DNA of 50,083 nt from AM-1111 sp046302135 (GTDB taxonomy: Bacteria; Bacteroidota; Bacteroidia; B-17B0; Aurantibacillaceae). The position numbers and the translations under genes were made by a program. The stretch is from the NCBI GenBank assembly GCA_046302135.1, contig JBKCIQ010000054.1:1-50083 (forward strand), in the 5' to 3' direction. Of this stretch, positions 19,138 to 27,514 are shown piece after piece (within the stretch, counting starts at the first letter, position 1; every line of letters begins with the position of its first letter). The notes under the pieces were generated by a model. The model worked only from the letters and a program-made list of their open reading frames with translations, was not told the DNA's origin and did no database searches.

Positions 19138-20250
19138 CTGAGTTCAAAAATAGCCATAGTTTCAGTAATAAATGATTTAGCTACTGATCAGAGAGTTCAA
19201 AGAACTTGTTATGTTCTAAAAGAAAAAGGGTTTACTGTAATTCTTATCGGAAGAAGATTAGCAGATAGTCCCAATATAGATCACATACCATTCAAAAGTA
19301 TTCGTGTGAAAATGTTATTTACTAAAGGACCTTTATTTTATTTTTTCTATAACGTAAGACTGTTTTTTCTGCTGGTAACAAAAAAAGCAGATTTATTGAT
19401 TTCAAACGATTTAGATACGTTGATTCCTAATTTTATAGTTTCAAAAATAAAAGGAACAAAAATCATTTATGATAGCCATGAGATATTTACAGAGGTTCCC
19501 GAATTACAAAATTCAAAATTCAAAAAAAAGATATGGGAACAAGTTGAATCATTAATTATTCCACGTTTAAACCATTGCATTACAGTTAATCAAAGCATTG
19601 CAAATTATTTTCAAAACAAATACAATGTTAAGTTTCATGTTATTAGAAATATCCCTATTGAGCAAAAAACAAAAGAAAAAATAAGATCAAGAAATGAATT
19701 GAATCTTCCTGAAAACAAGAAAATAATTCTACTTCAAGGTTCAGGTATAAACATCGATCGAGGCGCAGAAGAACTTGTTGAAGCGATGCAACACGTTCCG
19801 GAAGATTATTTACTATTGATTATTGGAGGAGGCGACGTTATATCAATTCTTAAAAAAATGAGCAAAAGTTTAAACTTAGAAAGTAAAATATTTTTTTTAC
19901 CTAAGATGAGTTCGAATAATTTATTTCATTACACCTGCAACGCCAATTTGGGAGTAACATTAGATAAAGACACCAATTTAAATTATAGATTCAGTCTTCC
20001 AAATAAAATATTCGACTACATTTATGGAGGAATTCCAGTTCTTTCCAGTAGACTACCTGAAATTGAAAAAATTATTTTGAAACACGATATAGGGACTTTT
20101 ATTGAAAATCACAATCCTGTTCATATAGCTGAAAGAATTCAATTTTGTTTAAATTCAAATGAATATTTGGTATGGAAATCAAACATTAATGAAACAAAAA
20201 AATCTTACGGTTGGGATCAAGAGAAAAAAAATTGGGACGAAATAATTTGA
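19138..20250 (+). CDS. family 4-type glycosyltransferase with apparent CTG start
   Basis: The C-terminal half has the GT4 features VYDSHE-like IYDSHEIFTEVPEL (about residues 110-125), a sugar-nucleotide region LLQGSGINIDRGAEEL near 200, and LPNKIFDYIYGGIPVL near 290. The first GTG (19306) would delete the N-terminal Rossmann strand. The frame is open upstream to a TAA at 19132, and the extension reads SSKIAIVSVINDLATDQRVQ, which is clearly the conserved start of this family. Between that stop and the conserved residues there is no ATG, GTG or TTG; CTG at 19138 is the most plausible start and gives 370 residues. It stands alone between cphB and a convergent lipoprotein gene. Donor and acceptor are unknown. 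Confidence 0.82.
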   Translation: MSSKIAIVSVINDLATDQRVQRTCYVLKEKGFTVILIGRRLADSPNIDHIPFKSIRVKMLFTKGPLFYFFYNVRLFFLLVTKKADLLISNDLDTLIPNFIVSKIKGTKIIYDSHEIFTEVPELQNSKFKKKIWEQVESLIIPRLNHCITVNQSIANYFQNKYNVKFHVIRNIPIEQKTKEKIRSRNELNLPENKKIILLQGSGINIDRGAEELVEAMQHVPEDYLLLIIGGGDVISILKKMSKSLNLESKIFFLPKMSSNNLFHYTCNANLGVTLDKDTNLNYRFSLPNKIFDYIYGGIPVLSSRLPEIEKIILKHDIGTFIENHNPVHIAERIQFCLNSNEYLVWKSNINETKKSYGWDQEKKNWDEII

Positions 20251-20291
20251 GTTAAATATTATTGTCTTTAATGCTAATAACTTCAGAAATT

Positions 20292-20308
20292 ATTTTTTTA
20301 AAAAAAAT
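20292..20308. terminator. AT-only inverted repeat between convergent genes
   Basis: A run of seven T followed by eight A, bounded by A and T, can fold on either strand between the glycosyltransferase and lipoprotein stops. It could act as a bidirectional terminator, but such tracts are common at this base composition. Confidence 0.22.
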
Positions 20309-20322
20309 CACTAAATAGAAGA

Positions 20323-20814
20323 TTATTTAAAAAACTTTTTATAATCTGGGTTATCAGGAGTAATTACAACGTAAATTGTATCAATTATTTTACCATTCAC
20401 CATGTCTTGCTTCTTTAAATTACTGTTATTTTCATGAGTAGAAAAATTTTTGTCGACAATAATTACCGAGTCGATAAAGTGATTTGTTTCACCTCTATTT
20501 TGAAACAAATTTTTTCCGTAAGTTTCGTGATAAATTAATTTCACCTTCCAACCATAACTCGCAGCACTATCTAAGAAACGAACAGTTGTTTCTTTTTCAT
20601 TATCACTATCTATAGAAAAATCAAATCCGTCTGCAGAGTTCATTCCCGTCTGGGTAATGTTTAAATGACCCTCCCATGTTTTCCAAACCATTCCTCTTTT
20701 TGAAAATTGAGTAACTAGACCTATTCTCTCACCGTTAGAGTAATTCTCACTACAGGAAAATAATGATAAAGCGATTCCAACAATCGCAATTAATTTAAAA
20801 ATTGTATTATTCAT
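20323..20814 (-). CDS. small lipoprotein of unknown function
   Basis: The N-terminus has a hydrophobic stretch ending in a lipobox (SLFSC, Cys21), so the mature protein should be a lipoprotein of about 143 residues. The segment ERIGLVTQFSKRGMVWKTWE resembles a recurrent but uncharacterised bacterial family with a YSxGERxG...KTWEG signature. No catalytic residues are recognisable. A perfect 17-base inverted repeat lies 13 bases upstream of its ATG. It follows the cystathionine synthase/lyase gene on the same strand after 47 bases and may be read through from it. Function not assigned. Confidence 0.75.
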   Translation of the reverse strand: MNNTIFKLIAIVGIALSLFSCSENYSNGERIGLVTQFSKRGMVWKTWEGHLNITQTGMNSADGFDFSIDSDNEKETTVRFLDSAASYGWKVKLIYHETYGKNLFQNRGETNHFIDSVIIVDKNFSTHENNSNLKKQDMVNGKIIDTIYVVITPDNPDYKKFFK

Positions 20815-20827
20815 GTTTACTTGATTA

Positions 20828-20844
20828 ATCCTTATAATAAGGAT
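20828..20844. repeat. perfect inverted repeat between the cystathionine-enzyme gene and the lipoprotein gene
   Basis: ATCCTTAT and ATAAGGAT flank a single A. The repeat sits 17 bases past the upstream stop and 13 bases before the lipoprotein ATG. No T-run follows it on the minus strand, so an operator or a leader hairpin is as likely as a terminator. Confidence 0.6.
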
Positions 20845-20861
20845 ATGAAAGCTAATTTCAA

Positions 20862-22025
20862 TTATAATTTCATCAAGGCCTGTTCAAGGTCGCCTAACAA
20901 ATCACCGGAATCCTCAATGCCAACACTCAATCTTAGTAAGGTGTCTACAACACCGGCCTTTTCGCGCTCTAGCTTTGGAATACTCGCATGTGTCATAGTC
21001 GCAGGATGGTTCACGAGTGATTCTACGCCACCCAAAGACTCAGCCAAAGAAAAAACCTTAAAGGATGAAGCCAATCTAAAAGTGTCATCTATGGTGGAAT
21101 TTTTAGTTGTAAATGAAATCATTCCTCCAAAATCCTTCATTTGTTTTTTTGCTACTTCATGATTTGGATGATCAGGAAAACCCGGCCAATATATTTTTTC
21201 AACCTTTGGATGATTTTTCAAAAATTCAGCCACCAGCCTACCGTTATAACAATGTCGCTCCATTCTTAAATGAAGCGTTTTAATTCCTCGTAAAACCAAG
21301 AATGAATCCATTGGTCCAGGGTTTGCACCGCAAGAGTTCAGAATAAAATATAATTTTTCGTGCAAAAGATCGTCATTCATTACCAAAGCACCCATCACTA
21401 CATCGCTATGCCCACCAAGATATTTTGTTACTGAATGCATTACGATGTCCGCACCAAGAGCTAATGGATTTTGTAAATAGGGCGAGGCAAAAGTATTATC
21501 TACAGCCAATAATATTTTGGCATTTTTTGCAATATTAGAAACTGCTGAAATATCAACTATTTGCATGGTCGGATTAGTAGGTGTTTCCAACCATATCATT
21601 TTTGTTCTTTCGTTAACTTTTGACCTCACTTCATCCGGGTTACCCATATTCACAAAGTGATATTTTATTCCAAAAGGTTCAAAAATTTTTGTGAACATAC
21701 GATAGGATCCACCATATAAATCATCACCCGTTATCACTTCATCACCTGGCTTAAGGAGTTTCATAACTGCATCTACACTACCCATACCACTAGAAAAACA
21801 AATTCCATATTTACCTCCTTCCAATGCGGCGATACATTTTTCAAGAGCAACCCTTGTTGGATTTTTTCCGCGAGCATAACCATACCCTTTATTTTTTCCA
21901 GGTGATTCCTGAACATAAGTACTGGTCTGATATATAGGAGTCATTACTGCACCAGTTGACGGATCAGGCTCCTGACCCGCGTGAATTGCTCGGGTGCCAA
22001 AACCAAAATCGGAAAAATCTTTCAT
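20862..22025 (-). CDS. cystathionine gamma-synthase/lyase family PLP enzyme
   Basis: A Cys/Met-metabolism fold-type I PLP enzyme of 387 residues. It shows the N-terminal signature TRAIHAGQEPDPSTGAVMTP, the cofactor region FSSGMGSVDAV, TPTNPTMQIVDI, and the Schiff-base lysine in HSVTKYLGGHSDVVMG near residue 200. The C-terminal SLGGVESLVNHPATMTH is conserved throughout the family. It acts in transsulfuration, either joining or splitting cystathionine, or on O-acetylhomoserine. Sequence alone does not separate gamma-synthase (MetB) from gamma-lyase (MetC/CGL type). The upstream 174 bases contain no recognisable SAM riboswitch. Confidence 0.92.
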   Translation of the reverse strand: MKDFSDFGFGTRAIHAGQEPDPSTGAVMTPIYQTSTYVQESPGKNKGYGYARGKNPTRVALEKCIAALEGGKYGICFSSGMGSVDAVMKLLKPGDEVITGDDLYGGSYRMFTKIFEPFGIKYHFVNMGNPDEVRSKVNERTKMIWLETPTNPTMQIVDISAVSNIAKNAKILLAVDNTFASPYLQNPLALGADIVMHSVTKYLGGHSDVVMGALVMNDDLLHEKLYFILNSCGANPGPMDSFLVLRGIKTLHLRMERHCYNGRLVAEFLKNHPKVEKIYWPGFPDHPNHEVAKKQMKDFGGMISFTTKNSTIDDTFRLASSFKVFSLAESLGGVESLVNHPATMTHASIPKLEREKAGVVDTLLRLSVGIEDSGDLLGDLEQALMKL

Positions 22026-22199
22026 AAAATAGTTTTATGTAAAGATAAAGCATCCCACTTTAATTTTTTACCAAATATTTACCTTATGAAAAGATTTTAA
22101 TTAACATTTATTTTAAACATAATTTGATGTTATGAACGGAAATAATTCTATTTCAATTTCTTTTAAAAAAAAAATTTATTAATTTATTTTGTAATAAAA

Positions 22200-22556
22200 A
22201 TGAATAAAATTTATTACCTATCAGCTTGTTCAACATGTCAAAAAATCATTAAAGAATTGGGCATAAATGAACAAAACTTTTTAATCCAGGACATTAAAAC
22301 CACCAAAATAACGTTGAAAGAACTGGATGAAATGAAAAAATTATCCGGAAATTACGAAACTCTTTTTAGTAGAGTCGCCATGAAATATAGATCTATGGGA
22401 TTAAATGAAATGAAATTAGGCGAAAACGATTATAAAAAATATATATTAGAAGAATACACATTCTTGAAAAGACCTGTTATGATAATTAATGGAAAAATTT
22501 TTATTGGCAATTCCAAAAAAAATGTGGAAGCCGCAAAAGCAGAATTAAAAAAATAA
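22200..22556 (+). CDS. ArsC/Spx/YffB-family thioredoxin-fold protein
   Basis: A 118-residue protein with the redox-type motif CSTCQK near residues 10-15 and the ArsC/Spx layout: a cis-proline segment LKRPVMIINGKIFIGN near residue 97 and an absence of the arsenate-reductase Arg triad that I can place with confidence. Family members include glutaredoxin-dependent arsenate reductases and redox or RNA-polymerase-binding regulators such as Spx. No arsenic-resistance genes are nearby, so a general redox role is more likely. It is convergent with yjjG, with two bases between the stops. Confidence 0.8.
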   Translation: MNKIYYLSACSTCQKIIKELGINEQNFLIQDIKTTKITLKELDEMKKLSGNYETLFSRVAMKYRSMGLNEMKLGENDYKKYILEEYTFLKRPVMIINGKIFIGNSKKNVEAAKAELKK

Positions 22557-22558
22557 TT

Positions 22559-23263
22559 TTAAATGTATTTAAAGATCTGCTTAAGCTGATTAATTTTTAG
22601 AATATCACTTGAATCTTCTTTGAGGTGTTCACTACGATCGAAATGAATAGCTCGCATACCACAATTAATTGCTCCAATAACATCAATATTTAGGTCATCT
22701 CCAACCATTATCGAGTTTTCTAATCTTGAACATGCTGATTTAAGTGAAAATTCAAAAATCTTTTTGTCTGGCTTAGAAAAACCAATCTCTTCAGAAATGA
22801 AAATATTTGAAAAATATTCTTTAATCCCACAATTGTCTATTTTGATGTGTTGTACCTCACGAAAACCATTGGTTATAATATGAAGTTTAAAGTTATGACT
22901 CAATTTTTTTAAAACCTCTATTGCATCAGGCACCAAGATCTTTTGATATGGAGAGCGTTTAACGTACTCCTCTTCTAAAGTGTAACCTAATTCAAAATCA
23001 TCGTAACCAAAGGACTGCATACTGTTGTAAAATCTGCTTGACCGAAGTTGTTCTTTAGTAATTTCATCCTTGCGTAATCTATCCCACAAAATATGATTAA
23101 TTTTCTCATACTCCTGAATAAACTCTTCAAGCTTAACACCGCATCTGTTCTCTAAATTAAATTCAAGAAATAAATCAGTCAATACTAATCTTGAATTGGC
23201 ATCGAAATCCCAGATTGTATTATCTAAATCAAAGAATATATGCTCAATTGTATTCTTCATCAT
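22559..23263 (-). CDS. yjjG: YjjG-family HAD nucleotidase (noncanonical pyrimidine nucleotidase)
   Basis: The HAD motifs are in order: FFDLDNTIWDF (motif I), IITNGFREVQ (motif II), SKPDKKIFEF (motif III) and VGDDLNIDVIGA (motif IV). FDLDNTIWDF followed by a C1 helical cap and about 234 residues identify the YjjG subgroup, which dephosphorylates noncanonical pyrimidine nucleoside monophosphates. It overlaps the RDD gene upstream by 20 bases and ends the upp-to-yjjG run. Cotranscription with upp fits a shared role in pyrimidine handling, by inference. Confidence 0.9.
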   Translation of the reverse strand: MMKNTIEHIFFDLDNTIWDFDANSRLVLTDLFLEFNLENRCGVKLEEFIQEYEKINHILWDRLRKDEITKEQLRSSRFYNSMQSFGYDDFELGYTLEEEYVKRSPYQKILVPDAIEVLKKLSHNFKLHIITNGFREVQHIKIDNCGIKEYFSNIFISEEIGFSKPDKKIFEFSLKSACSRLENSIMVGDDLNIDVIGAINCGMRAIHFDRSEHLKEDSSDILKINQLKQIFKYI

Positions 23264-24161
23264 TTCTTTTTTTCCATATTAATTTTCGAATTTTTGGCGG
23301 GTCTGTTTCTGAAAAAACAATTGAAATATCAATATAATAATTTCGCCCTTCTGTCAATTTTGTTATATCATATTTAACTCGTCTTTCTAAATCCATTATT
23401 TTACCTGACCCAAAGGCATCAAATTTTAATATTAAAGCACCCTTTATAATTAACCCATTACCATCTGATTTTCGAACAGTTAACAAAACATTATCAAATT
23501 CGTCATTGTATTTTATTTTCAAGGTATCGATAATATTAACAGTTGATTCCTCAATTTCTTTATACTTTTCAGTTTTTTTTATCTGATTCCCATTAGAATT
23601 TTCCGGAGAAAAATTGAAAGCCAAAAAAGGAAGGTAAAATACCAATGGAAAGACAAGTGAAATTAAAAACGCTCCACAATAATTAATGAAATGAAAATTT
23701 ACTTTTTCTCTGCCTTCATCTTTTATTACTGTAGTTCCACAAAAATAATCGCCAAGTCGTTTATTAGAGTTAATTAGTAAGAACAAAATTTCAATTGGAA
23801 AAAAAATAGTAATCAAGTTTCTGAAAACTGATTTTAATGGTGAAACTGTTTGTAATGTATTAATTTCAACGACCTTCAGATTAAATATTTTTTTTCCTAA
23901 ACTTTTACCACTTAAGCCATCTTTGAAATAAAACAAGGATTCAGTAAAAAGGTACATAATAATGATTAATTTATTTTGAAATATTCCATTTAAATTTAAT
24001 GTGAAATTTTCTGAATTTGAAACAGTTAAATAGATAAATAGAAATAATAAAATAGTTCTAGAAAAAGAAACCAATAAAAAATCAATTAATGCAGAACCTA
24101 TTCTTTTGTAGAATTCAGGATAAAAACTATTTAAATTAAATTCTTGAGTTTTTAACGACAT
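23244..24161 (-). CDS. RDD-family membrane protein with extended C-terminal domain
   Basis: The RDD signature is present: FYKRIGSALIDFLLVS in TM1, the GKSLGKKIFNLKVV loop after TM2, and a third helix pair ending at about residue 190. A further hydrophobic helix is followed by roughly 120 polar residues with beta character (VNIIDTLKIKYNDEFDNVLL and onward). RDD proteins are small membrane proteins, some linked to Na+/H+ antiport, most uncharacterised. The C-terminal domain is longer than in typical RDD proteins and should be outside or at the membrane surface. It lies 18 bases after the membrane protein gene upstream and overlaps yjjG. Confidence 0.82.
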   Translation of the reverse strand: MSLKTQEFNLNSFYPEFYKRIGSALIDFLLVSFSRTILLFLFIYLTVSNSENFTLNLNGIFQNKLIIIMYLFTESLFYFKDGLSGKSLGKKIFNLKVVEINTLQTVSPLKSVFRNLITIFFPIEILFLLINSNKRLGDYFCGTTVIKDEGREKVNFHFINYCGAFLISLVFPLVFYLPFLAFNFSPENSNGNQIKKTEKYKEIEESTVNIIDTLKIKYNDEFDNVLLTVRKSDGNGLIIKGALILKFDAFGSGKIMDLERRVKYDITKLTEGRNYYIDISIVFSETDPPKIRKLIWKKRNDEEYN

Positions 24162-24179
24162 TAATAATTCTTTTTAAGA

Positions 24180-24635
24180 TTAGCCAAAAAGATTCACAAT
24201 GGCATCTGCAAAATAATAGAATGTTATCACCCAAAAAATTGAAAAAAAACACAACCAAAATAAAGTTTGTCCTTTACTGCCAAAATACCTAATGCTTAAA
24301 AAAGATGAAAGTGGTATACTCAAAAAAAGTGGCCCGATACAACAAATACCAGGTGTTCCAAATCGCTTTTTTATTTTTATAATCAATCTATTTTTTTTTG
24401 TAAATTTTTTTTTGTTTTTATTTCGATTTGGAAATTTTTTGTTCAAATAATTCTCCCACCATTTCACAGCGCCGTCAAATAAAAGAGTAAATAAAATACT
24501 GCTGAATAAACATGATCCACCCGAAGCAATGAGTGTATCTAAAATAGAAAAGTGATAAAACCTTGCAAGTGCTACACCTGCTTTTGGCAGAACCATCGTT
24601 GTAAAAAAAACCTCAAAAAAATCCTGAATACCCAC
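24180..24635 (-). CDS. small integral membrane protein of unknown function
   Basis: A 151-residue protein with about four hydrophobic segments and a very basic loop at residues 63-90 (Lys/Arg/Asn-rich) that should be cytoplasmic. The segment RFGTPGICCIGPLFLSIPLS after the loop resembles re-entrant or export-type membrane proteins, but I do not recognise a family with confidence. GTG at 24635 gives the longest form; the next ATG would remove 13 residues. It lies between upp (nine bases upstream) and the RDD gene, so it is probably cotranscribed with both. Confidence 0.65.
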   Translation of the reverse strand: MGIQDFFEVFFTTMVLPKAGVALARFYHFSILDTLIASGGSCLFSSILFTLLFDGAVKWWENYLNKKFPNRNKNKKKFTKKNRLIIKIKKRFGTPGICCIGPLFLSIPLSSFLSIRYFGSKGQTLFWLCFFSIFWVITFYYFADAIVNLFG

Positions 24636-24644
24636 TAAAATAAA

Positions 24645-25292
24645 TTAAATTTTCTCCCCAAAAGAAAGATCTCCGGCATCTCCTAGCCCCGGTACAATAT
24701 ATGCGTGTGCAGTTAACTCTTCATCTACTGCTGCAACCCAAATCTTTACATGTGAAGGTAAATGCTTGGTACAATATTCTACCCCCTGTCTACTTCCAAT
24801 TGTAGCTGCAATATGAATTTCTTTTGGTATTCCTCTTTTTAGCAATGCTTGGTAAGCAAGTACCATTGAGGAACCTGTTGCTAACATTGGATCAGTAATT
24901 ATGAGAATTTTATCAGTAAGATCTGGACAGGATAAATACTCAATAGCGATATCAAAAGTATTGTCTTTATGGTGTTTTCTGTAAGCAGAAACAAATGCAT
25001 TCTGAGCTCTGTCAAAATAATTCAACATTCCGGAGTGAAGGGGTAAGCCTGCTCTTAAAATAGTTGCTAAAACTATCTGATCCTTTAGCCTAAAAGTTTC
25101 GGCAGTTCCAAGTGGTGTGGCGGTCTGGAATTGCTCGTAATTTAAATTTTTACTGATTTCATAAGCCATCACCTCTCCTATTCTTTCCATATTTCTTCTG
25201 AAACGCATGGGATCCTGCTGTATTTTAGAGTCACGAATCTCAGAAAGAAAATACTGCAACAAAGAATTATTTTTATTTAAAATGTTCACCAT
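24645..25292 (-). CDS. upp: uracil phosphoribosyltransferase
   Basis: UPRTase converts uracil and PRPP to UMP in pyrimidine salvage. The PRPP-binding motif is IITDPMLATGSSM near residues 131-143. The uracil-binding C-terminal segment VPGLGDAGDLSFGEK is conserved, as is ATILRAGLPLHSGM near residue 77. The 215 residues match the family. It is the first gene of a minus-strand run followed by a membrane protein, an RDD protein and the pyrimidine nucleotidase yjjG. The 76 bases upstream, after the FemAB-like gene, contain no clear promoter match. Confidence 0.96.
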   Translation of the reverse strand: MVNILNKNNSLLQYFLSEIRDSKIQQDPMRFRRNMERIGEVMAYEISKNLNYEQFQTATPLGTAETFRLKDQIVLATILRAGLPLHSGMLNYFDRAQNAFVSAYRKHHKDNTFDIAIEYLSCPDLTDKILIITDPMLATGSSMVLAYQALLKRGIPKEIHIAATIGSRQGVEYCTKHLPSHVKIWVAAVDEELTAHAYIVPGLGDAGDLSFGEKI

Positions 25293-25368
25293 AAATTCAT
25301 TTTAATCGGATTGAAATTAATAAAATAAATGACCTTTTGCAATGAAATTATTACGAAGAAACAAATAT

Positions 25369-26229
25369 TTAAAGTTTTAACTTTCTTTTGTAGGAAAAAT
25401 AATTTTGCTCATTTGCACCAAAACCTTTATAAAATCTTGCTAAGTCCTCATTATTGCTTCCCTCGAAATCCAATAGATCAAAATCATTCATTTTGTTCTG
25501 AATTATAAAATCTATAAGGTAAAACATAGCCATAAGATTCTTTCCTTCCTCATTTAGAGCTGAAAAGAAAAAAATAATCCTTTTTTTGTATTGAAGCAAT
25601 ATAACGCCACCCAATAATTGATCTAAATTGGAATATACACCTAAAGAATGAAGCATATCTCTTTCAGAAAATTTTAAAATCAAACTTTCTAAAGTAGAAT
25701 AATTTTTCTCTTTTAAATGCTTAATTCCCTTACCTTTATTTTCGCGAAAAATTTGAATTAAATCTTTAAAATTACAGTCTTTAATTTTTAAATTGAACCG
25801 TTCAGCTTTTTTAATGTTCCTTTTACAATTATTAGAAAAGTTTTTGAAGATGTTTTCACTTTTTAAATCTAAAACTAAATTTGTCTGAGAAAGTAATTGA
25901 GGATGTACCTCTTTGCAGGTATGATTGATTAAAGTATGAATTTTTTTAAATTTTGTCGGGATAGAATCCAAAAAAATTAAAGTTCCTGAATTTCCATATA
26001 CCCCCAATTGCTGAGTAAAAAAAGGATGATAAACATACCTAATACCCAATTTCCTTTTATAAGGTAATGGCATCACAGCATCATAATTCCCATAAACCAA
26101 ACCACTCCACGATTCACAAACTACATTTAAATACCAAGAAAATGCATAAGGTAAACCTACACCGCTTTTTTCTATGCAAGCATCCCATAGATTAAAATCA
26201 ATCTCATTATGTTCCAGATGCTGTATCAT
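25369..26229 (-). CDS. FemAB/GNAT-like acyltransferase
   Basis: The 286-residue protein has the look of a GNAT-fold FemAB-like transferase. The N-terminal part includes LPYAFSWYLNVVCESWSG and AVMPLPYKRKLGIRYVYHP; a Lys/Arg-rich helix (SNNCKRNIKKAERF) sits mid-protein; and the C-terminal GNAT core carries LGVYSNLDQLLGGVILLQYK and FDFEG-like LLDFEGSNNEDLARFYKGFG. FemAB relatives transfer aminoacyl groups from tRNA, whereas other GNATs use acyl-CoA or acyl-ACP; the donor is not known. It overlaps the upstream deacetylase gene by 23 bases and is the last gene of the radC-to-here run. Confidence 0.7.
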   Translation of the reverse strand: MIQHLEHNEIDFNLWDACIEKSGVGLPYAFSWYLNVVCESWSGLVYGNYDAVMPLPYKRKLGIRYVYHPFFTQQLGVYGNSGTLIFLDSIPTKFKKIHTLINHTCKEVHPQLLSQTNLVLDLKSENIFKNFSNNCKRNIKKAERFNLKIKDCNFKDLIQIFRENKGKGIKHLKEKNYSTLESLILKFSERDMLHSLGVYSNLDQLLGGVILLQYKKRIIFFFSALNEEGKNLMAMFYLIDFIIQNKMNDFDLLDFEGSNNEDLARFYKGFGANEQNYFSYKRKLKL

Positions 26230-27514
26230 TTACACAATATTCATGAAGTTTAATGTAACAATCTTTCCATCCAGGATGAGATATTTCATCAAAGGCCCTG
26301 TCATGCCAAACTGAAATAAATGTTCCTCCACTTACTTTTATCTCATCAACTATGCTCTTTATTTCATCCCATGCCTCAGAAAAAGTTTTTGCTTGATAAT
26401 CATAGAAAACAGAATCCATAACATGAAAAGGATAAAGTCTAAGAGGAGTGACTAAATCTTTACTTAAATCGAAAAAGTAAAATGGGTATGCTGTGCCGGC
26501 TCTGAATCCGTTACAGTTTGAAAATCCAATCGAAAAATCTTCAAATATTTCATTTTCCAACAATGCATTAAAGGTTTCAGGAAATTTTAGCCGAAGAAAA
26601 TGTTGCCTTGAACGCGTAATATTTTTATTCATTGAACGAATAGAAGAAATTTCAATTTTCATCAAAGACTTATCATCGGATGAATGGTATGATGGATGAA
26701 TTCCAAATAAAGCTGATGAATATAATTTATCAATTAATTTTTCGAATACATAATTTTTAGGCGGGAGACTTCTGTCAAATTTCCCTATTCGACTGTACAA
26801 AACAAAATATGTTAATGGAATATTGTATTTCTTTGAAATTTCAATTTGTTCATCATAATTATCAAAAGAATCTTTTTGCAATTTAAATAAAATAGATATT
26901 CTTCTTATGAATTCCTTAAAGTCTAAATTCAAAATATTTTTAATTGAGGCTCCTAAAAATCTTGAAAATGACTTTCCTTTAACATGATAAGCATTATCAA
27001 CATCTATTGTAGATTGGTATAGAAATTCAGGTTTAATAAAAGAAATTTGGGAATACTTTTCAAATAATATATTTTCAAAAATTCTGATTACCTTATCAAC
27101 GATAGGAATTTGTAGTATTCCATTTTTAAATGCGAAACTCTCCTCCGCTAAAAATCTTTGATGTTCATCAGATTTAAAATCAAGATACTCTTCGTAACGG
27201 GAAATAAAATAAAATACCATTGAAAAAATATCAAAAGGCAAATCACTTTTTCCCGTTTCAAAAATAATTGGAAGACCTTTGAATTTTGATGTTTTCAAAT
27301 TCAAATCCCTAACGCCGTTTTCAGATAATAAACCGTAAGGGTAAACATGCAAACCTCTTGAAGAATCTTTAGAATAAGAAATAATAGCCGAATCTGTATC
27401 AGCCAAATTAATATCATCAATAATTTTATACTCCTGTTTTAAAACAATTGTAAAAACAAATTCGCATACATAAGTAAACCTTTCAGTTATATGTTCTGAA
27501 TAAACAAAAATCAT
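26207..27514 (-). CDS. polysaccharide deacetylase-like protein with DUF7033-type N-terminus (paralogue 1)
   Basis: The N-terminal 150 residues match a Bacteroidota-type region with FDIFSMVFYFISRYEEYL. A NodB-like core follows with the metal-site strand STIDVDNAYH near residue 165, GIHPSYHSSDD near 260, SRQHFLRLKFP near 295 and FRAGTAYPFYFFDL near 335. CE4-type enzymes remove N-acetyl groups from GlcNAc-containing glycans. There is no signal peptide, so a cytoplasmic sugar or lipid-linked substrate is more likely than a wall polymer. It overlaps the AAC(3)-like gene upstream by four bases and is a clear paralogue of the protein encoded at 31724-33040. Confidence 0.8.
   Translation of the reverse strand: MIFVYSEHITERFTYVCEFVFTIVLKQEYKIIDDINLADTDSAIISYSKDSSRGLHVYPYGLLSENGVRDLNLKTSKFKGLPIIFETGKSDLPFDIFSMVFYFISRYEEYLDFKSDEHQRFLAEESFAFKNGILQIPIVDKVIRIFENILFEKYSQISFIKPEFLYQSTIDVDNAYHVKGKSFSRFLGASIKNILNLDFKEFIRRISILFKLQKDSFDNYDEQIEISKKYNIPLTYFVLYSRIGKFDRSLPPKNYVFEKLIDKLYSSALFGIHPSYHSSDDKSLMKIEISSIRSMNKNITRSRQHFLRLKFPETFNALLENEIFEDFSIGFSNCNGFRAGTAYPFYFFDLSKDLVTPLRLYPFHVMDSVFYDYQAKTFSEAWDEIKSIVDEIKVSGGTFISVWHDRAFDEISHPGWKDCYIKLHEYCVNDTASGT

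Noticed and set aside
22026..22199. Possible SAM riboswitch or other leader upstream of the cystathionine-enzyme gene
   Set aside because: No stable GC stems or SAM-I/SAM-II-like core could be found; the region is AT-rich and only a partial -7 match (TATCTTTA) is visible.
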